Origin: Halopseudomonas oceani
GTDB lineage: Bacteria; Pseudomonadota; Gammaproteobacteria; Pseudomonadales; Pseudomonadaceae
Direction of reading: 5' to 3'
DNA length: 64,000 nt
NCBI RefSeq assembly: GCF_002903165.1
Contig: NZ_PPSK01000003.1
Span: 248,001-312,000, forward strand
Positions 55,369 through 61,861 of this stretch are shown here, in pieces. Both the position numbers and the translations under genes were made by a program. Every line of letters begins with the position of its first letter. Within the stretch, counting starts at the first letter, position 1. The notes under the pieces are model-generated. The model saw only the letters and a program-made list of their open reading frames with translations. It did not search any database and was not told the origin of the DNA.

Positions 55369-55830
55369 GTGGAAGCAAGCGAAAACCTGTGGATTGCAGC
55401 AGCCATTGCATTGGCAGTGGGCGTCGTTGTCGGCATCGTGCTGGCTCAGGTATCCAGACGCGTCAGCGGAGGCAGTAATGCCAGCGCTCAAGCCCAGCTT
55501 GAGAGTCTGCAGCTGCGCTTTGAAGAGTATCAACAGGAAGTGGCCGCCCACTTCAAGACTACCGCCACCCTGGCCAGCCGCCTGAACCGCAGCTATCAGG
55601 ACATTCAGGAACACCTGACCCATGGTGCCGTTGAGTTGGCCCCGGACGACATGACACGCCAGCGCCTGCTCGCAGCACTGGATCAGGATGCCGGCATCGT
55701 GCACAGTTCCTCTCGCCAGCAGGCCGAGCCGGCATTCGACTCGCTGGAGCCACCACGCGACTACGCTCCCAAAGACGCCGCGGGCCCCGGCACCCTTTCC
55801 GAGGACTTCGGCCTCAAGCGCAAGTCCTGA
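55369..55830 (+). CDS. zapG: YhcB/ZapG-like membrane protein (DUF1043)
   Basis: Small inner-membrane protein with a cytoplasmic coiled coil, linked in E. coli to envelope growth and division (YhcB, also called ZapG or LapD). The 153-residue protein has one membrane helix (about residues 9-27, with the GVVVGIVLAQ glycine motif) and a coiled coil LESLQLRFEEYQQEVAAHFK that contains the DUF1043 signature before HFKTTATLASRLNRSYQDIQ. It starts at GTG 55369-55371, with GAGG 8 bases upstream; the nearby ATG at 55355 is out of frame. The 243-base gap from the divergent hydrolase holds only its probable promoter. Confidence 0.88.
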   Translation: MEASENLWIAAAIALAVGVVVGIVLAQVSRRVSGGSNASAQAQLESLQLRFEEYQQEVAAHFKTTATLASRLNRSYQDIQEHLTHGAVELAPDDMTRQRLLAALDQDAGIVHSSSRQQAEPAFDSLEPPRDYAPKDAAGPGTLSEDFGLKRKS

Positions 55831-55838
55831 TCCAGCAG

Positions 55839-55861
55839 CCTGCGCCGCTTCTCGGCGCAGG
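55839..55861 (+). other. Perfect hairpin 8 bases upstream of the MCE operon start codon
   Basis: CCTGCGCCG-CTTCT-CGGCGCAGG forms a perfect 9-base-pair stem between zapG and the permease gene. It has no T-tract, and its 3' arm contains the only Shine-Dalgarno-like bases (CAGG) before the ATG at 55870. Confidence 0.6.
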
Positions 55862-55869
55862 CGATCCCC

Positions 55870-57003
55870 ATGCCCGATACTTCTCCTTACCTTCGCCTGC
55901 CCGACGCACAGCAGGACACGCTGCTTCTGCAGGGTGACTGGACCCTCGACAATTACGCCGAGCTGCGCCAGTTGATCGGTAGCCTGCCGGCCGATAGTGC
56001 GCAGGTAAGCAACATTGATCTCAGCCAGCTCAGCCGTGTCGACACCGCTGGCGGGCAGTTAATCAATGACCTGCTCGGGGCGGAGCGGCTACAACAGATA
56101 CTGGCCAGCAGCAGCGGCCTGCCTGACGAACGCCGTACCCTGCTCGCTCGCATAGCCAGCACCTGCGAGCAAGGGCCAGATCCGGAGCCCCAGCCCGGTA
56201 ATCCGATCCGCGACCAGCTGGAACATATTGGCGTCAGCATGGCTCAGCACGCAGCCAATGTGATCGACCTGCTCGGCTTTATCGGCCTAACCCTGAGTGG
56301 CCTGGTCAGCGGCCTGTTCCGACCACGCAGCTGGCGCCCCACAGCGATTGCCGCACAGATCGAGCAGACCGGCCTGAACGCTGTGCCGATTGTCGCCCTG
56401 CTGACCTTCATGGTCGGGGCGGTCATCGCCTTCCTCGGTGCCACCGTGCTGCAAACCTTCGGCGCCAGCATCTACACGGTGGATCTGGTTGCGTTTTCCT
56501 TCCTGCGTGAATTCGGTGTGCTGTTGACCGCCATTCTTATGGCCGGCCGCACCGCCAGCGCGTTCACCGCACAAATCGGCTCGATGAAGTCGAACGAAGA
56601 AATCGACGCCATCCGCGCCCTGGGTCTCAACCCGCTTGAGTTGCTGGTGCTGCCGCGGGTCATCGCCCTGCTGATTACCCTGCCGGCGCTGACCTTTATC
56701 GCCATGCTCTCGGGGCTGCTGGGCGGTGCCATGGTCTGCGCCTTCAGCCTGGATATATCACCGGTCATGTTCCTCAACCTGCTGCACGACGATGTCGGTG
56801 TGCAGCACTTCCTGCTGGGCATGGCCAAAGCACCGGTATTTGCCTTTCTGGTAGCCATCATTGGCTGTCTTGAGGGCTTCAAGGTCTCGGGGAGCGCCGA
56901 ATCGGTCGGAGAACACACCACCTCCAGCGTGGTCCAGTGCATCTTCGTGGTGATTCTGGTCGATGCGCTGGCCGCCCTGTTCTACATGGAGATGGGATGG
57001 TGA
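55870..57003 (+). CDS. MCE-type ABC transporter permease with N-terminal STAS domain (MlaE family)
   Basis: Inner-membrane permease of a lipid (phospholipid-type) transporter. The 377-residue protein fuses a STAS domain (about residues 15-85, with NIDLSQLSRVDTAGGQLIND) to a MlaE/YrbE permease (from about 125: LTFMVGAVIAFLGATVLQTF, LLTAILMAGRTASAFTAQIG, MKSNEEIDAIRALGLNPLEL). In E. coli Mla the STAS protein MlaB is separate, so this is the fused form. First gene of a four-gene operon; its stop overlaps the ATPase start. A hairpin covers its ribosome binding site. Substrate and direction are unknown. Confidence 0.9.
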   Translation: MPDTSPYLRLPDAQQDTLLLQGDWTLDNYAELRQLIGSLPADSAQVSNIDLSQLSRVDTAGGQLINDLLGAERLQQILASSSGLPDERRTLLARIASTCEQGPDPEPQPGNPIRDQLEHIGVSMAQHAANVIDLLGFIGLTLSGLVSGLFRPRSWRPTAIAAQIEQTGLNAVPIVALLTFMVGAVIAFLGATVLQTFGASIYTVDLVAFSFLREFGVLLTAILMAGRTASAFTAQIGSMKSNEEIDAIRALGLNPLELLVLPRVIALLITLPALTFIAMLSGLLGGAMVCAFSLDISPVMFLNLLHDDVGVQHFLLGMAKAPVFAFLVAIIGCLEGFKVSGSAESVGEHTTSSVVQCIFVVILVDALAALFYMEMGW

Positions 57004-57791
57004 ACACAACCGTAGCCAAGCCCATCGTTGAGGTGCGCGGTCTGGTCAATCGCTTCGGCAAACAGACCGTACACGACAACCTCGACCTCGACATCATGCC
57101 GCGGGAAGTGCTCGGCGTGGTGGGCGGTTCCGGCACCGGCAAGTCGGTACTGTTACGGTCGATCGTCGGTCTGCGCCGTCCAAATGCCGGTTCGGTCAAA
57201 GTATTTGGTCAGGATCTGCAAACACTATCAGAGGAAGAACGCTCACTGCAGGAACGCCGCTTCGGCGTGCTGTTTCAGTCCGGCGCACTCTTCTCTTCGC
57301 TGACCGTGGCAGAAAACATCGCCCTGCCGCTGATTGAGCATATTGGCCTGAGCCGCCGCGACGCCAACCACCTGGCCCGAATGAAAGTGATGCTAACCGG
57401 TCTGCCGCCGGAAGCTGCGGACAAGTACCCATCAATGCTGTCCGGGGGCATGGTAAAGCGCGCCGCATTGGCCCGTGCACTGGCATTGGACCCGGACATT
57501 CTGTTTCTCGACGAACCCACCGCCGGCCTCGACCCGATTGGCGCAGCGGCGTTTGACCAGTTGATTCGCACCCTGTGCGACGCGCTGGGACTGAGTGTGT
57601 TTCTGGTTACCCACGACCTCGATACCCTGTACGCCATCTGTGACCGGGTCGCCGTGCTGTCGCAGAAACGTGTACTGGTCGCCGACACACTGGAGCGCGT
57701 TGCCCAAACCGACGATACCTGGGTACAAGACTATTTCCACGGTCCGCGCGGGCGCGCCGCCGCGTACCAACACCCTGCAGCAGGAGAGTAG
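56997..57791 (+). CDS. MCE-type ABC transporter ATPase (MlaF-like)
   Basis: ATPase of the lipid transporter. The 264-residue protein has Walker A GGSGTGKS (43-50), the Q-loop in FGVLFQSGALFSSLTVAENI, the MlaF-type signature SMLSGGMVKRAALARALALD, Walker B LFLDEPTAGLDPI and the H-loop VTHDLDTL. ATG at 56997 overlaps the permease end by 7 bases; a GTG at 57000 is an alternative. It ends 6 bases before the MCE gene. Confidence 0.92.
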   Translation: MVNTTVAKPIVEVRGLVNRFGKQTVHDNLDLDIMPREVLGVVGGSGTGKSVLLRSIVGLRRPNAGSVKVFGQDLQTLSEEERSLQERRFGVLFQSGALFSSLTVAENIALPLIEHIGLSRRDANHLARMKVMLTGLPPEAADKYPSMLSGGMVKRAALARALALDPDILFLDEPTAGLDPIGAAAFDQLIRTLCDALGLSVFLVTHDLDTLYAICDRVAVLSQKRVLVADTLERVAQTDDTWVQDYFHGPRGRAAAYQHPAAGE

Positions 57792-57797
57792 AGACCC

Positions 57798-58736
57798 ATG
57801 GAAACACGTGCCAACCATGTGTTGATCGGCCTGTTTACCGTGCTATCGGCACTGGCAGCCATCGTCTTTGCGATCTGGCTCAGCAGCACCAGTACCGCAA
57901 ACGATCAACGTTATTACACCGTCGTCTTCAAGCAGTCGGTCACGGGTCTGTCGCGCGGTAGCGCAGTGCAATTCAGCGGTATCCGCATCGGTGAGATCAC
58001 CGAGCTGGGGCTCGATGCAGAGGACCCACGCATTGTCCGCGCACGCATCCGCATCGACTCAACTGTCCCGATCACCCAGGCAACCAAGGCACGACTGTCA
58101 TTCACCGGCATCACCGGAACCTCGGTTATCGAGCTGACACACAACGATCCTGACAGCCCGCGATTGACAGCCCCCAAAGGTGAGGACCCGGTAATCCAGG
58201 CCATTCCTTCGCCAATTTCCGCGCTGCTCGCCAACGGCGAAGACCTGATGACCAACATCAACAAGTTGATTGTCAGCGCCCGCAAGGTGTTGTCCGAGGA
58301 AAACGTCAACAGCTTCAGCATGACGCTTGAAGGTCTCAATCAGGCGACCCACAGCATTGCCGACCCCGACGGCAACGTGCAGCAGCTGCTGGCAGAACTG
58401 CGCGCCACCAGCCAGGCCGCAACCGAAACGCTGGAGCGCAGTAACCAGATGATCGCCCGCGCCGACCAGCTCATGAGCAATGATGGTGCCGACACCCTTC
58501 ACAGCGCGCGCACCGCCATGGCCTCGATTGCCAGAACCAGTGATCAGTTGGAGCAGGTGCTCAGCGAAAACCGCTACGCACTGAGCAGCGGCGCGCAGGG
58601 GCTCGGCCAGCTTGATCCCGCGCTGAACGAGCTGCGCACCACCCTGGCTGATCTGCGTCGCCTCAGCCGCCGCCTGCAGGATGACCCAGCCCGCTTCCTG
58701 CTCGGTGGCGAAGCGCAACAGGAGTTCACACCATGA
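57798..58736 (+). CDS. MCE-domain substrate-binding protein (MlaD-like)
   Basis: Periplasmic lipid-binding part anchored in the inner membrane. The 312-residue protein has a membrane helix (about residues 9-29) and one MCE domain (about 39-116, with YYTVVFKQSVTGLSRGSAVQ, FSGIRIGEI and LSFTGITGTSVIEL). A long helical, coiled-coil C-terminus follows (LLAELRATSQAATETLERSN and LRTTLADLRRLSRRLQDD). The long helical tail is like PqiB/LetB-type tunnels or mycobacterial Mce rather than short E. coli MlaD. ATG at 57798 with GGAG upstream. Confidence 0.92.
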   Translation: METRANHVLIGLFTVLSALAAIVFAIWLSSTSTANDQRYYTVVFKQSVTGLSRGSAVQFSGIRIGEITELGLDAEDPRIVRARIRIDSTVPITQATKARLSFTGITGTSVIELTHNDPDSPRLTAPKGEDPVIQAIPSPISALLANGEDLMTNINKLIVSARKVLSEENVNSFSMTLEGLNQATHSIADPDGNVQQLLAELRATSQAATETLERSNQMIARADQLMSNDGADTLHSARTAMASIARTSDQLEQVLSENRYALSSGAQGLGQLDPALNELRTTLADLRRLSRRLQDDPARFLLGGEAQQEFTP

Positions 58737-59356
58737 CCCGCACCAGACTGATCCCGGCGCTGCTCGGACTGACGCTGCTCAGCGCCTGCAGCGTACTGCC
58801 CAAGACCGAGCCGGTCACGACCTATCAGTTGCCGGCCCCGCACTTCAGCGCCAGCACCGAGGCGCCACTGGCACTATCGCTGCGCATTATCACGCCCGCA
58901 GCCAGCTACGTCCTGCAAACACCGCGTATCATGGTGACGCCCGAAGGCAACACCATCAACAGCTACCGGGGCGCGCGCTGGACCGACCCCAATCCGATCC
59001 TGTTGCGCGAGCATCTGGTACAGGCATTCCAGCAGAACGGCAGCTTTGCCAGCGTCAGCACCGAAGTTCATGCACTGCAGACCGATGTTCAGCTGTTCAG
59101 CGATCTGCGCCAGTTCCAGACGCTCTATCAAAACGGCCATGCCAGCGCCGTCATCGAACTGGACGCCAAGCTGGTCGACCCGGGCTCCCGCCAGGTGATT
59201 GCCAGCCGTCACTTCCGGGTCAGCCAGGCGCTGACCGATACCGCCGTACCCGGCGTCGTCAGCGGCTTAGGTGAGGCCGCCGACACCCTCGCCCGCCAGT
59301 TGCTCGACTGGAGCCGAAGCGCCCTGCAACAACAACAACAACAACAACCGCAATAA
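58733..59356 (+). CDS. ABC-type transport auxiliary lipoprotein (PqiC-like, DUF330)
   Basis: Outer-membrane lipoprotein thought to dock the MCE system at the outer membrane. The 207-residue protein has lipobox LLSAC (Cys19, Ser at +2), the PqiC-family opening TYQLPAPHFSA and the conserved LRIITPAASYVLQTPRIMVT and YRGARWTDPNPILLREHLVQ (where PqiC members read the same pattern). It ends in QQQQQQQPQ, encoded by seven CAA repeats. ATG at 58733 overlaps the MCE stop as ATGA. Last gene of the operon. Confidence 0.88.
   Translation: MTRTRLIPALLGLTLLSACSVLPKTEPVTTYQLPAPHFSASTEAPLALSLRIITPAASYVLQTPRIMVTPEGNTINSYRGARWTDPNPILLREHLVQAFQQNGSFASVSTEVHALQTDVQLFSDLRQFQTLYQNGHASAVIELDAKLVDPGSRQVIASRHFRVSQALTDTAVPGVVSGLGEAADTLARQLLDWSRSALQQQQQQQPQ
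59327..59347 (+). repeat. (CAA)7 microsatellite at the 3' end of the auxiliary lipoprotein gene
   Basis: Seven perfect CAA triplets encode a glutamine run two codons before the stop. A change in repeat number would only alter the length of the C-terminal tail, not the frame. Confidence 0.9.
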
Positions 59357-59439
59357 CCCCCGAAACGCGGGCGCCCTGGTGCGCCTGCGGCACCCCGCCA
59401 GCGTCACTCTACCCACAACGCCATACACTAAATCCCCCT

Positions 59440-59484
59440 TTGCGTTCCTTGCTCCACATCAATACAATGCGAACGATTCTCATA
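59440..59484 (+). promoter_or_regulatory. Fur-regulated promoter of the TonB-dependent receptor
   Basis: TTGCGT (59440-59445), 17 bases, TACAAT (59463-59468) forms a good promoter. A Fur box AATGCGAACGATTCTCATA (59466-59484) overlaps the -10 element and matches 15 of 19 positions of the idealised box AATGAGAATCATTCTCATT. Fur with iron would block RNA polymerase, so the receptor should be made in iron starvation. Start codon is 30 bases downstream. Confidence 0.78.
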
Positions 59485-59513
59485 ATCACAAGCATTAATT
59501 TGGAGCGATGTAG

Positions 59514-61718
59514 ATGCCAACCATAGCCCTGCCCCGGGAAAAAACACGCAACCGACTCAGTCCACTGACGCTGGCCATTCACCTGCTGACCGCCGGATCA
59601 GTTCTTGCCGCCGTGCCGGCTGCAGCCCAGAGCGCGAGCGAAGAGGAGATGCTGCTCGCACCAATCAGCGTCACCGGCCAAGGTGAGCGCAGCGCCACTA
59701 CCGAGGGCACCAGCGCCTACACGACTGATGCAGCTCGTACCGCCACTCCGCTGAGCCTGTCGCCGCGTGAGACCCCGCAATCGGTAACCGTCGTCACCCA
59801 ACAGAAGATCGAAGATCAGGATCTGGGGACGATCCTAGACGTGGTCAACAACACCGTCGGCATTTCGGTCAACCGTTACGAAACCAGTCGCGCCCAGTTC
59901 AACGCCCGCGGCTTCAACATCAACGCTCTGATGATTGACGGCGTTCCAACCATTTGGGAGCAGCCGTGGAGTTCAGGCGAGATTTTCAGCAGCCTCGCCA
60001 TGTATGACCGCGTCGAGGTGGTCCGGGGTGCAAACGGCTTGATGAGTGGGTCTGGCGACCCGTCGGCGTCAATCAACATGGTGCGCAAACGCGCCAGCAG
60101 CACCGTACCAACCGGTTCGCTGTCTGTCAGTGGCGGCACCTGGGATACCTATGGCGCGCTGGGCGACGTTTCCTTCGCCCTGAACGATGCTGGAACCGTT
60201 CGCGCTCGCCTTGTCGGCGAGTACAACGATGGCGACAGCTGGATTGATTTGCACAGCAACGAGAACTCCACGCTGTACGGCACCATGGATATCGACCTGA
60301 CGCCAGACACTACCCTGTGGTTTGGCATGAGCCATCAGGAGAACAAGTCTAACTCGCCGATGTGGGGTGGCCTGGCTTACTGGTACCACGATGGCAGCAA
60401 AACCGACTGGAACCGCTCGAAGACGACCTCGGCCAAATGGAGCTGGTGGGACAGTAGCTACGAGACCCGCTTCGTCAATCTGGATCACTACTTTGCCAAC
60501 GACTGGCAGTTGAACCTCAGCTATAGCCGCGGTGAGCGGGAAAGCGAATCCTACCTGTTCTATGTTTACACCTACGCCAGCCAGCCCGGATCAGCCCCCA
60601 TCAACACCTATCCTGGGATGTACAAGACCCGTACGGTGCAAGAGGACTACAGCGCCCGCATGAACGGACCGTTCTCGCTCTTCGGCCGCGAGCATGAACT
60701 GGCATTCGGCTACATCCACAGTGAGCAGGAATTCGACGCCGACACTCGGATTGCCAGCACCGGCTGGGGTGGCATCCCGGACTTCGACAGTTACGAAGGC
60801 AACTTCCCGGCACCTGTCTGGGGCGACCTGACAACCTACGGCTACGGCGATCTGACCCAAACCGGCGCCTACGCTGCCGTGCGCCTGAACATCGCTGACG
60901 ACCTCAAGGTCATCCTCGGTGCCCGCGACAGCACCTACAAGAAAACGTCAGATGACATCTACTCAGACCCAACCCGGACCGACGTTGGCCACGAGCTGAC
61001 GCCCTACGCCGGCGTTATCTATGACCTGAACGACACCCTGTCGGTGTACGCCAGCTATACGGATATTTTCCAGCCGCAAAGCGAGCGCGACATGAACGGG
61101 CAGCAAATCGTACCGATCATCGGCAAAAGCTACGAAGCCGGTCTGAAGGGCGAGTTTTACGACGGCCGCCTGAACGCCTCGGTGGCGGTCTTCCATATTG
61201 AGCAGGATAATCTGGCGGTCAAGACCGGTCAGTTCATCCCCGGCACAGTTGAGAGCGCCTACGTCGCGAGCGAGGCCACCAGTAAAGGCTTTGAGCTGGA
61301 AGTCAACGGCGAGCTGGCTGCGGGCTGGAATGTCGGCGCGGGCTACACCCAATTCAAGGTCGAGGACGCTGAAGGCGACGCAACCAACACCCGCTTCCCG
61401 ACCAAGCTGCTGCGCTCGTTCACAACCTATCAGTTCCCGGGCGAATGGAGCCGCCTGACGGTTGGTGGCGGCGTCAACTGGCAAGACAGCATTTATACCT
61501 ATGCAACCAACCCGGACGATCAGCAGGAGAAAATCGAGCAGGATGCCTACGCGCTGGTCAACCTCATGGCCCGCTATGACATCACCGACAATCTGTCCGG
61601 TCAGCTCAACGTTAACAACCTCACCGACGAGAAATACTTCGATATCTTCGAAGCCTTCGGTGCCATCACCTACGGCGCTCCACGTAGCGTGACAGCAACG
61701 GCCAAGTATCGCTTCTGA
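59514..61718 (+). CDS. TonB-dependent siderophore receptor
   Basis: Outer-membrane, TonB-energised uptake receptor, probably for a ferric siderophore. The 734-residue protein has a signal peptide (to about residue 39, ending VPAAAQS) and a TonB-box-like segment APISVTGQ. The plug domain (about 80-190) has TPQSVTVVTQQKIEDQ, INALMIDGVP and YDRVEVVRGANGLMSGSGDP, as in the FpvA/FhuE/FoxA group. The beta-barrel ends with an aromatic residue (TATAKYRF). No N-terminal STN signalling domain is present and no sigma/anti-sigma pair is adjacent, so it is a plain transporter under Fur control. Ligand unknown. ATG at 59514 with GGAG upstream. Confidence 0.92.
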   Translation: MPTIALPREKTRNRLSPLTLAIHLLTAGSVLAAVPAAAQSASEEEMLLAPISVTGQGERSATTEGTSAYTTDAARTATPLSLSPRETPQSVTVVTQQKIEDQDLGTILDVVNNTVGISVNRYETSRAQFNARGFNINALMIDGVPTIWEQPWSSGEIFSSLAMYDRVEVVRGANGLMSGSGDPSASINMVRKRASSTVPTGSLSVSGGTWDTYGALGDVSFALNDAGTVRARLVGEYNDGDSWIDLHSNENSTLYGTMDIDLTPDTTLWFGMSHQENKSNSPMWGGLAYWYHDGSKTDWNRSKTTSAKWSWWDSSYETRFVNLDHYFANDWQLNLSYSRGERESESYLFYVYTYASQPGSAPINTYPGMYKTRTVQEDYSARMNGPFSLFGREHELAFGYIHSEQEFDADTRIASTGWGGIPDFDSYEGNFPAPVWGDLTTYGYGDLTQTGAYAAVRLNIADDLKVILGARDSTYKKTSDDIYSDPTRTDVGHELTPYAGVIYDLNDTLSVYASYTDIFQPQSERDMNGQQIVPIIGKSYEAGLKGEFYDGRLNASVAVFHIEQDNLAVKTGQFIPGTVESAYVASEATSKGFELEVNGELAAGWNVGAGYTQFKVEDAEGDATNTRFPTKLLRSFTTYQFPGEWSRLTVGGGVNWQDSIYTYATNPDDQQEKIEQDAYALVNLMARYDITDNLSGQLNVNNLTDEKYFDIFEAFGAITYGAPRSVTATAKYRF

Positions 61719-61727
61719 TCTGGGCAA

Positions 61728-61750
61728 CTCCCCCGGGCAATCCGGGGGAG
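61728..61750 (+). terminator. Possible terminator after the receptor gene
   Basis: A perfect 9-base-pair stem CTCCCCCGG-GCAAT-CCGGGGGAG lies 9 bases after the stop codon. No T-run follows. Confidence 0.5.
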
Positions 61751-61781
61751 ACACTCAATGTGAGAAAAATTAATTCAAACC

Positions 61782-61791
61782 TGAATATTCA
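61782..61791. promoter_or_regulatory. Palindrome TGAATATTCA upstream of metE
   Basis: A perfect 10-base palindrome, flanked upstream by TTCAAACC, sits in the AT-rich gap before metE. MetR sites have TGAA and TTCA half-sites, but with a 5-base spacer; here the spacer is 2 bases, so a MetR role is only a weak suggestion. Confidence 0.3.
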
Positions 61792-61861
61792 ACAATTACA
61801 CTAATAGTAAATCCCACCTAGCATGCCCCTGTTCCCATTCGAAGAGACACAGAGGCAATCC

